A stretch of DNA of 64,000 nt from Lodderomyces elongisporus. Its lineage: Eukaryota > Ascomycota > Pichiomycetes > Serinales > Debaryomycetaceae. Positions within the stretch are counted from its first letter, which is position 1. Each line of letters opens with the position of its first letter. The stretch spans positions 1,869,501-1,933,500 of the forward strand of contig NC_083673.1 of NCBI RefSeq assembly GCF_030384665.1, read 5' to 3'. The notes under the pieces were generated by a model, which worked only from the letters and a program-made list of their open reading frames with translations, had not been told where the DNA came from and made no database searches. This document shows positions 56,876 through 64,000 of this stretch, piece by piece. The translations under genes and the position numbers were made by a program.

Positions 56876-58165
56876 ATGGATTCACGCAATAAACTATACC
56901 ACTGCGATGTTTGCAGCACAGACTGTACCAATAGAATAAGAGTCCAATGCGCTATATGTACCGACTATGACTTGTGTGTACCTTGTTTTGCCAGTGGAGC
57001 CACAACTGGCGATCACAAACCATGGCATGACTATCAGATTATTGAACAAAACACATACCCAATATTTGATCGAGATTGGGGTGCAGACGAAGAACTATTA
57101 TTGATCCAAGGATGCGAGACTTTTGGCTTAGGCAATTGGGCTGATATTGCCGACCATATTGGCAATCGATCCAAAGAAGAAGTGGCCCAGCATTACTTTA
57201 AGATCTACTTAGAAAGCAAAGATTACCCACTTCCAGAGATGAACAAGGATTTCACAAATGTGTCGCCAACACAATTATTAAGTGAAAGGAAACGTAGAAT
57301 AGAAAAGAGACGTAATATGCCGTTGCCGCCACCTAAAGGAAAACCCGTTGCTTCCGTGCCTTTGTGTCATGAAATACAAGGGTACATGCCAGGTAGGTTG
57401 GAGTTTGACCATGAAGCTGAAAATGAGGCGGAAGTACCGATTAAGGATATGATTTTTGATCCCGACGATCTGATCAATGATATCGAGTTAAAGTTGACCA
57501 TTTTGGATATTTATAATTCCAGGTTAACAACGAGGGCTGAACGGAAACGTGTAATGATATTAAACAACTTGCTAGAGTACAGGAAGAATATTGCTAATGA
57601 CAAGAAAAAGTCGAAAGAGGAAAAAGATCTTTTGAAAAGAATAAATGCTTTTATTAGAATACTCCAGCCTGATGATTTTGACTCCTTTACTCGTGATATA
57701 TTACACGAGCTTCGATGCAGACTTAAGATCCAGCAACTTCAGTCATGGCGGAAGAACGGAATTAAGACTTTGGAAGATGGCGCGAAATTTGAAAAGGACA
57801 AGATCATTAGAAGTGCGCATTATACGAGAATGGGTAATGGTGTTGGAAGGCACTCCGCCACTCCATATGGGGTATCTCCGCAGCCTGAATTCAAGCCTAA
57901 AACACCTGTCAATAAAACACCTTTGGACATTACAAATTCAGCGGATTATGATCTTCTTTCAGCAGAGGAAAAGCAACTTTGCTCAACGTTGAGGATCTTT
58001 CCTAAACCGTACCTTGCAATCAAGAACCAGCTTATGAAAGAAGCAGTAAAGAATAATGGAGTATTAAAAAAGAAGGATGCACGACAATCATTGAAAATCG
58101 ATGTGAATAAAGCCTCCAAAATATACGAGTTTTTCGTTCAAATGGGATGGATATCGCAGGGTTAA
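56876..58165 (+). CDS. ADA2: SAGA/ADA transcriptional adaptor Ada2
   Basis: Adaptor that stimulates the Gcn5 acetyltransferase in SAGA and ADA. The 429 residues equal yeast Ada2 (434). It has an N-terminal ZZ zinc finger (about 6-55: YHCDVCSTDC, VQCAICTDYDLCVPCF, then His-containing HKPWHDYQ). A SANT/Myb domain follows (about 65-115: DWGADEELLLIQGCETFGLGNW, EEVAQHYFKIYL). A helical middle region comes next, and a C-terminal SWIRM domain (about 350-429: DLLSAEEKQLCSTLRIFPKPYLAIKNQL, KIYEFFVQMGWI). It starts at the ATG at 56876. Confidence 0.97.
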   Translation: MDSRNKLYHCDVCSTDCTNRIRVQCAICTDYDLCVPCFASGATTGDHKPWHDYQIIEQNTYPIFDRDWGADEELLLIQGCETFGLGNWADIADHIGNRSKEEVAQHYFKIYLESKDYPLPEMNKDFTNVSPTQLLSERKRRIEKRRNMPLPPPKGKPVASVPLCHEIQGYMPGRLEFDHEAENEAEVPIKDMIFDPDDLINDIELKLTILDIYNSRLTTRAERKRVMILNNLLEYRKNIANDKKKSKEEKDLLKRINAFIRILQPDDFDSFTRDILHELRCRLKIQQLQSWRKNGIKTLEDGAKFEKDKIIRSAHYTRMGNGVGRHSATPYGVSPQPEFKPKTPVNKTPLDITNSADYDLLSAEEKQLCSTLRIFPKPYLAIKNQLMKEAVKNNGVLKKKDARQSLKIDVNKASKIYEFFVQMGWISQG

Positions 58166-59624
58166 ATTGGTTTCAATAGTTGAACCTTTGCGATTTTTCA
58201 ATTTTTGCCTTTAACTTTTGCAAGGTCTGTTGATCTGCTTCGCATTTTCTTTTTCTTGATTACGTCATATTTTTCACCAAATGGTTTATTCAATCATCTG
58301 ATTGTGTTAACATGTATTCGTCCCTAGGATTTCCATGAATAATGTTTTGAACTTCACCACTAATTCATGACGTTGTAACATTTTAGCTGGTCTAGCAACT
58401 CACTTTTATTTTTACATAGATAAAAAAAATTCAATTCTTCACACCGATTTGTTTAAATGGTATTATTTTATTGTTTTTTTGCACCATTTATTCCTTCCTG
58501 TGCAGTAACTATTTTCATCATTTTGAATTTCCTCTACATTTTTATTTTGGAAACAAAAAGGAATAATGCATCCATCACTTTTACAGCTTAGACATCTTCT
58601 TTTTTTTTTTTTAAAAAAAAAGTCAAACTTGTTTGAAAATAAGCAATTAACTTGCAGCTTACGATTGGTTTGCATATCGATGTAGTCGCTCGGAAATTTC
58701 AAATTCTCTTCCTTTACTCCATCTTCTACATCTATTACATGTCGGTGTTATTAGTCAATAATGGCTTGAGACATACAATAGACATTCTATCCAAGTTTTG
58801 AGCAAAATCAACAATACTGTACTATTAATTCCTTCTGTTCTTTTTCATATTTTTCATAATTTTTTTTTTTTCATTTTATAGATATGATGCAATTGATCGC
58901 AGTTTTTTTGAAAAACGATGAAGAGTAAATTGTGAGTTTATTATAGAGATGATTTGGGATCCCAACCAAGGTTCCTGACATATTCTACATATAAGCACAT
59001 ATACACTTATAGATCTCTTTTCATTTATTCTTTTCCGATTCAAGTGAGCTAGGCTTTTTTTTTTCCCCGTTTGCGCCTGATATTTTAGATTTCTCCGAAG
59101 ATACAAAAAAGATCATTTGTTACATATAGTCCTACATTTGTAATACAAGAGATCTCAATTTCACATCTCTTGGTTTTCCTAGTATTAGGCAGAAGCTGAT
59201 CACAGTATTGGTTTATCTTTACATTCTAACGTTCTTAAGTCTTTATGTTTGAGCTTGCAGTTCCTCTGTATCTAATCTTGCTGCATCTCATTGCCTTCCC
59301 TTCATCAAAATGTTGTGTATATGAATCATAAATACTGTATATTTCTACAAACAAATTAGTAATAATTTTCTGTCTATGCACAATACATACAAAATCAGAT
59401 CACCTTATTTTTTTATATATAAATATTTCATATATATATATATACATATATATTTATATACATTCTCATTATTATCGTTATTATTATTTTTTTTTCCCTT
59501 TTTTGCGTGGAGATTAAAACCTTGTGCCCCACGCAAGACATACTTTTTCTTATTCTTATTCTCATTCTCATTCTCATTCTCTACCCGTCTATCCCTTCTT
59601 CAACGCCAACGAAATTAACCAAGG
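58166..59624. other. 1.46-kb intergenic region ADA2/TDA3
   Basis: AT-rich. A Cys-containing minus-strand frame (58463-58702) has no credible start. Short frames with ATG and weak splice-like signals near 58738-58917 (plus) are not convincing. TA-rich repeats (about 59420-59460) and TTCTCA units (about 59548-59582) lie near the TDA3 start. No gene is called. Confidence 0.45.
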
Positions 59625-61046
59625 ATGACCCAGGATTATCTACAATTTCAATCAGAGCCTTCAGGAAGGCATGAAGGAAAACATCATATTATAATTGCTG
59701 GTGCAGGGATCATTGGTGTGTGTACAGCGTACTTCATTGTCAAGCACCCCAAATTTAACCCTGACAAATACCATATTACCATAATCGAGAGCAAACGTGT
59801 TGCTGGAGGTGCTAGTGGTAAAGCTGGAGGGCTATTTGCACTTTGGGCGTTTCCAGAACAGATTGTACCTTTATCGTTCAATTTACATCAGGAACTAGCT
59901 AATGAGTTCAATGGTGCAGAGGAATGGGGTTATAGGCGATTGACGACGGTGTCGTTAGAGGGTGACATCTCACACATTTCTGATGAAGTCGAAGATGAGA
60001 ACAAGAAAACTTTGGATCCACCAAAGAGGCAAACGCGCTCGTCATCGATTCTTCAGCTCGACTTTAAAAAGAACCAACTCCCATCGAGTTTGAACTGGAT
60101 AAACTCCGCGTTGATTGAAAATTGTACAACCCTTGGTGGCACAGATACTACAGCACAAGTGCATCCATACAAGTTTACCAATTATATATTGAAAAAAGCT
60201 GTGGAGTTCTCACAAGGCTCAATTGAATTGATTTTGGGAAAAGTAGAGAATGTGACTTATTCAGAGGAATCAGGTTCTGCAACGGGTGTAAGATATCAGC
60301 CAACATCGGTTAAAGAAGGTGGGAAATATAACGATTTAATAGAGTTACAAGCAGACCAAGTTGTGCTAACAGTGGGACCCTGGACATCCAGGATTCTTCC
60401 TGATTGTCCAATCTCTGGACTCCGTGCACATTCGATCACCGTGGCGCCTTTTAAAGATCAACCAGTGAGCCCTTATGCCATATTCACCGAGTTCAAAGTA
60501 GGGCCAACATCATACATTTCTCCCGAAATATATGCTCGACAAGATGAAGTATATGTATGTGGAGAGGGTGACAGTGCAGTTGATGTTCCGGAAACGACTG
60601 ATGATGTGGAAGTTGTGAGGTCAAAATGTGACGAATTGTACAAACAGGTGAGCAAGATATCGCCCAACTTGAAGAAAGGTCATATATTACGACGCCAAGC
60701 ATGCTACTTACCGGTGCTAGACGTACCATCTTCAAGTGGTCCTCTCATCGGGGAAACCAATGTGACCAACTTGTACCTTGCATCGGGCCATTCTTGCTGG
60801 GGTATCAATAATGCACCAGGAACTGGTAAAATCATGAGCGAGCTTCTTCTTGATGGGTCCGTCAAATCTGCCGACATCAGCAGTCTAGACCCTTCCTTCT
60901 ACTTCGACGCTAGCGTTATATTAGAAGATGGAGATGAGGAGGGGGAGGTAGAAGAAAAAGATGATGATGATGATGATGAAGAGGAGGAGGAGGAAGAGGA
61001 GAATGGAACAGATGGAAGCTATACCGAGGAGGAAAATTTTAATTAA
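59625..61046 (+). CDS. TDA3: FAD-dependent oxidoreductase of the DAO family, Tda3-like
   Basis: Putative amino-acid-oxidase-type flavoprotein. The 473-residue product has a Rossmann FAD-binding motif IIIAGAGIIGVCTAY (GxGxxG at 26-31) with an acidic end of strand 2 (TIIESKRVAGGASGKAGGLF), a DAO substrate-barrel region (about 150-330) and the C-terminal FAD-closing block (NLYLASGHSCWGINNAPGTGKIMSELLLDG, about 382-411). Beyond this is a strongly Asp/Glu-rich tail (about 430-465). The best functional guess is yeast Tda3, linked to endosome-Golgi traffic, whose enzymatic substrate is unclear; the symbol is therefore moderately certain. It starts at the ATG at 59625 and converges on BIG1 with only 11 bp between stop codons. 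Confidence 0.8.
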   Translation: MTQDYLQFQSEPSGRHEGKHHIIIAGAGIIGVCTAYFIVKHPKFNPDKYHITIIESKRVAGGASGKAGGLFALWAFPEQIVPLSFNLHQELANEFNGAEEWGYRRLTTVSLEGDISHISDEVEDENKKTLDPPKRQTRSSSILQLDFKKNQLPSSLNWINSALIENCTTLGGTDTTAQVHPYKFTNYILKKAVEFSQGSIELILGKVENVTYSEESGSATGVRYQPTSVKEGGKYNDLIELQADQVVLTVGPWTSRILPDCPISGLRAHSITVAPFKDQPVSPYAIFTEFKVGPTSYISPEIYARQDEVYVCGEGDSAVDVPETTDDVEVVRSKCDELYKQVSKISPNLKKGHILRRQACYLPVLDVPSSSGPLIGETNVTNLYLASGHSCWGINNAPGTGKIMSELLLDGSVKSADISSLDPSFYFDASVILEDGDEEGEVEEKDDDDDDEEEEEEEENGTDGSYTEEENFN

Positions 61047-61057
61047 ATACATACACA

Positions 61058-62029
61058 TTAGATTTGTTTTCTTTTAACCTTGCCTCTAAATTTGCTTTTG
61101 ATATAATTCATAAAGGAAAGTGTTTTTAACATGAATAAACTCAAAATCATGACAAACACTGTAGTTATTAATTTTTCATTCTTTACCCACAAGTCATAAT
61201 CAAATAGATGAATCTCGTCTTTTTTCTTCTTCTCCAAGTATCGCGTATTAGAATCACGTATAGGGTTCCAGTTGGGTTCAGCTTTGTGGAATCTATCGTT
61301 TTTCTCCACTCCTCCATTATGCTTTGGATTGTTTATAATATCATGGAAGATTTCGTGCTTCTCGGGTTGATTTTTTATAATATTCTCTGGCACTGGATGT
61401 ACAATACCGGGAGTCGAACTGGTCAAGATAACAGTATAGTGTGGCGAAGGCAACATTCTCAAGATCTTTCTCAACTTTTGATCACAATCTTGAAGCCACG
61501 AACCTCGACTTTGACTTTCGCTCTCAATGGCATTGAAGTTCACCCTGATTACCCGTTTTCTAACATCATAGTAATCGGCCACTTCACCATTGGGAGCAAC
61601 AATTGTTTCTGCTTCGCATGTCTTGATAATGTATTCCTCCAAATAATTTAGATCGAGCCCGTCGTTTTCAACTTTCGGGAGCCCAACCATTGTTGATGAC
61701 ATGTACAAGTAGTTTCGAAGGTATGGCCAGTACTCGTTTCTTGCAACGTTAAGATCCTTGTAAGTAATGCCAGGTATGTCGACTATGAGGTACGCATTTG
61801 AGGAGCATTGCGTAACAAGCTTCTTGATCAAATTGGTGACGGAGTTGGCATCATGTGGCTTGATGTTCGAATGTTGCAACTCCAGGGTTAGATCAGGCAC
61901 AAGCCTATGGGAAGCAATTAGCACAGGAGCTAATCCGCATGACACTAATTGGAAAGTGAAGAATGATAATAGTAGAAGTGATAGTAGTGGTGACGATGGA
62001 AGCTGTAACAGAAATGTTTTCCATAACAT
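61058..62029 (-). CDS. BIG1: ER membrane protein Big1, beta-1,6-glucan synthesis
   Basis: Needed for normal cell-wall beta-1,6-glucan in yeasts. The 323-residue protein (yeast 335) is type I: a hydrophobic signal at the N-terminus (about 9-32), a lumenal domain with the family-like stretch ETIVAPNGEVADYYDVRKRVIRVNF and YTVILTSSTPG, a single C-terminal membrane segment (about 287-307, LITTVFVMILSLFMLKTLSF), and a short basic cytosolic tail ending KRKQI. That tail matches the KxKxx ER-retrieval signal. Topology, length and tail all suit Big1, distant kin of the Voa1/Ac45 family. Confidence 0.85.
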   Translation of the reverse strand: MLWKTFLLQLPSSPLLSLLLLSFFTFQLVSCGLAPVLIASHRLVPDLTLELQHSNIKPHDANSVTNLIKKLVTQCSSNAYLIVDIPGITYKDLNVARNEYWPYLRNYLYMSSTMVGLPKVENDGLDLNYLEEYIIKTCEAETIVAPNGEVADYYDVRKRVIRVNFNAIESESQSRGSWLQDCDQKLRKILRMLPSPHYTVILTSSTPGIVHPVPENIIKNQPEKHEIFHDIINNPKHNGGVEKNDRFHKAEPNWNPIRDSNTRYLEKKKKDEIHLFDYDLWVKNEKLITTVFVMILSLFMLKTLSFMNYIKSKFRGKVKRKQI

Positions 62030-62477
62030 TCTCCTGATTTAAATGGATTTGCAAAATCGTTGTTAAACTTTTTAATATATTCTTGTTTGTTTGTTTGTTT
62101 GTTTGTTTGACTGATTCTTTGTATGTAAGCTTGTTTGACAAGGTAACGTATTATACGTCATTCAAAAGTCCTGCGCCACTAACTAAGAATCATCCCAAAA
62201 CACGCTCAACTTGGCTCAAACAATTTTTTGGCCCCGCATTAATACGGCACCGCCTACCCAAAAACATACGTCAGCAGAGAGCATTCCAAATTCTGACCTT
62301 AAATTTTATTGTCTTTCATTTCTTTACTGTATAAAGCATTTCAATTACCAAACCACAAGTTTACTTGTTTAACCACCTATAAACTCATATACTATTCAGT
62401 CCATACACTGTTTTTTTTTTTTACTTTTCCTTGTCTTTTTTTCCTTTTCTTTTGTTAACGCACTTACATCTTTCATT
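62030..62477. promoter_or_regulatory. divergent promoter region BIG1/APE4
   Basis: Contains a TTTG array (about 62085-62109) near BIG1 and a T-rich stretch before APE4. No specific factor site is recognised. Confidence 0.5.
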
Positions 62478-63986
62478 ATGGCAGTTACAACAGACCAAAC
62501 AGTTGCTCTCAAGTATGCCCAGGACTTTGTTGATTTCGTGAATGAGTCTCCAACTCCGTACCATGCTGTTGATTCTGTTAAGAAGATGCTTCTTAACGAA
62601 GGTTTTGAGGAGCTTATTGAGAGAAACAATTGGTCAAAATCACACACAATTGAAAAAAATGGTAAGTACTTTGTTACTAGAAATGGTTCTTCCATAATTG
62701 CATTCACTGTTGGGGGCAAGTACGAAAATGGTAATGGAATTGCTATTGTTGGAGCTCATACCGATAGTCCATGTTTGAGAATCAAACCCATTTCGAATCG
62801 TACTTCGGAAGGTTTCATTACCATTGGGGTCGAGCAATATGGTGGGTTGATTGCGCATACATGGTTTGACCGTGATTTGTCTATTGCTGGTAGAGTTTAC
62901 GTTAAGGATAAGGACGGTCAATATGTGCCCAAGTTGTTGAAAATTGACAAGCCATTGTTGAGAATTCCAACATTGGCAATACATTTGAATAGGGAAGCAA
63001 ACACCAAATTTGAGTTCAACAAAGAGACCAAATTAGTTCCGATTGCGGGACAAATAGCTTTGGATAAGAACGAACAAGAAGATAGCAAGAGATCTGGCGA
63101 TAGCAATTGCGAAAAAAAACATAGCTGTGCGGACGACCCAAACTTGCAATTGACTTTAGAAGAATTTGAGTCTGTTCAAAATGTCATTTCAAGGCACAAC
63201 AAGTCGCTTATCCAATTAATTGCTAAGGAGCTTGAAATTGAGCCTCAGCAGATTGAGGACTTTGAGCTTGTGTTATTTGACCATCAAAAGTCTATTATTG
63301 GTGGGTTGAATGATGAGTTTATATTTTCCGCGAGATTGGATAATTTAACATCTTGTTTTGCTGCTACGCAAGGTTTAATTGAATCTATAGATCAATTGCC
63401 AAATGAAAAAGGTATCCAGATGATTAGTTTATTTGATCACGAAGAGATTGGAAGCAGGAGTCTGCATGGAGCCGATTCATCCTTCCTTCCAGATATAATT
63501 CAGCGTGTTGCTAAAGTAGATTTTGAAGATACAAAGAGTCCAAGGTCTATCGATCTTTTCCATGAAATCGTTTCCAAATCGTTTCTTTTATCTTCAGACC
63601 AAGCTCACGGTGTTCATCCAAATTATGCTGAGAACTACGAGGCAAAAAATCGTCCTCAAGTCAATTTGGGCCCTGTGATCAAGATCAATGCCAATCAAAG
63701 ATATGCAACCAATTCGCCTGGGGTTGTATTAATCAAAAAAGTTGCCGATAAGGCTAGAGTCCCACTTCAATTGTTTGTTGTAAGAAATGATTCTCCTTGC
63801 GGATCTACTATTGGACCATTGTTGAGTTCTAAACTTGGGTTGAGGACATTGGACTTGGGTAATCCTCAATTGTCAATGCATTCGATAAGAGAAACGGGAG
63901 GTACCTACGACATCATTAGATTGATGGACTTGTTCAAGTCATTTTTCGAAAACTATGTTGATATCGACAACAAAATTTTGGTTTAA
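62478..63986 (+). CDS. APE4: cytosolic aspartyl aminopeptidase (M18 family)
   Basis: Zinc exopeptidase removing N-terminal Asp/Glu; in yeast delivered to the vacuole by the Cvt pathway on starvation. The 502 residues lack the long N-terminal propeptide of Ape1/Lap4, so Ape4 is preferred. Metal and catalytic motifs are present: GAHTDSPCLRIKP (His94, Asp96), FSARLDNLTSCFA (about 288-300), DHEEIGSRS (about 319-327, catalytic Glu), SDQAHGVHPNY (about 374-384), DSPCGSTIGPLLSS, and SMHSIRETGG (His near 472). A Lys/Glu/Asp-rich insert with two Cys lies at about 195-218. A CTG codon at 63462-63464, next to the DHEEIGS block, should be Ser. It starts at the ATG at 62478, and the stop is present within the window. 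Confidence 0.96.
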   Translation: MAVTTDQTVALKYAQDFVDFVNESPTPYHAVDSVKKMLLNEGFEELIERNNWSKSHTIEKNGKYFVTRNGSSIIAFTVGGKYENGNGIAIVGAHTDSPCLRIKPISNRTSEGFITIGVEQYGGLIAHTWFDRDLSIAGRVYVKDKDGQYVPKLLKIDKPLLRIPTLAIHLNREANTKFEFNKETKLVPIAGQIALDKNEQEDSKRSGDSNCEKKHSCADDPNLQLTLEEFESVQNVISRHNKSLIQLIAKELEIEPQQIEDFELVLFDHQKSIIGGLNDEFIFSARLDNLTSCFAATQGLIESIDQLPNEKGIQMISLFDHEEIGSRSLHGADSSFLPDIIQRVAKVDFEDTKSPRSIDLFHEIVSKSFLLSSDQAHGVHPNYAENYEAKNRPQVNLGPVIKINANQRYATNSPGVVLIKKVADKARVPLQLFVVRNDSPCGSTIGPLLSSKLGLRTLDLGNPQLSMHSIRETGGTYDIIRLMDLFKSFFENYVDIDNKILV

Positions 63987-64000
63987 GTCTATATTTTTTT

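Noticed and set aside
58463..58702. Cys-rich minus-strand frame (CLSCKSDGC...CF)
   Set aside because: Opens at TTG with no ATG before its core; possible upstream splice signals do not join it in frame.
58738..58917. Possible small spliced gene on the plus strand
   Set aside because: ATG frame of 20 codons and a later open frame with TTTATAG-like acceptor, but no 5' splice site gives a continuous frame.

Overview
This is a nuclear chromosome segment from a budding yeast of the CTG-Ser clade, most likely the Candida parapsilosis / Lodderomyces elongisporus group (the species is inference). The evidence is AT-rich DNA, compact genes with almost no introns, yeast splice signals (GTATGT, TACTAAC), rare CTG codons, and a gene set with clear Candida/Saccharomyces orthologues, including the filamentous-fungal/Candida-type hybrid kinase CHK1. 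A CTG codon falls exactly on the conserved Ser of telomerase motif B', so Leu at CTG in a standard-code translation should be read as Ser.

Layout: 0-11.3 kb is dense housekeeping: MSS116 (mitochondrial DEAD-box helicase), SLP1 (SUN-like ER protein), SFH1 (RSC subunit), TAD3 (tRNA deaminase) and, divergent from it, EST2/TERT (telomerase). 11.3-27.7 kb is gene-poor: an F-box-like protein, a large protein with a globin-like head and a disordered tail, long low-complexity intergenic blocks, and a complete 2,524-bp LTR element. 27.7-35.5 kb is the giant CHK1 histidine kinase. 35.7-48.4 kb carries GCF1 (mtDNA packaging), TCP1 (chaperonin), a PCL-type cyclin, VCX1 (vacuolar Ca2+/H+ exchanger), CTR2 (copper transporter) and RCF2 (respiratory supercomplex factor). 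48.8-64 kb carries GCD6 (eIF2B epsilon), ERG1 (squalene epoxidase), an intron-containing tRNA-Ile(UAU), UTP6 (SSU processome), RPS17 (spliced), ADA2 (SAGA), TDA3-like oxidoreductase, BIG1 (beta-1,6-glucan) and APE4 (aspartyl aminopeptidase).

The genes do not form a pathway; this is ordinary eukaryotic gene order with tandem, convergent and divergent neighbours. The most unusual item is the LTR element at 23452-25975. It has two identical 454-bp LTRs, a perfect 5-bp target duplication (CTGCC), a primer-binding site and a polypurine tract that both place it on the minus strand, and only 1.6 kb of internal DNA with no recognisable gag-pol. The inside instead holds a nested array of direct repeats with hairpin potential. 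It looks like a recently moved non-autonomous retrotransposon. Other points of interest are a globin-like domain without the proximal His, a Gly/Ser linker inside telomerase, clustered poly-G tracts, and two orphan or broken small ORFs.
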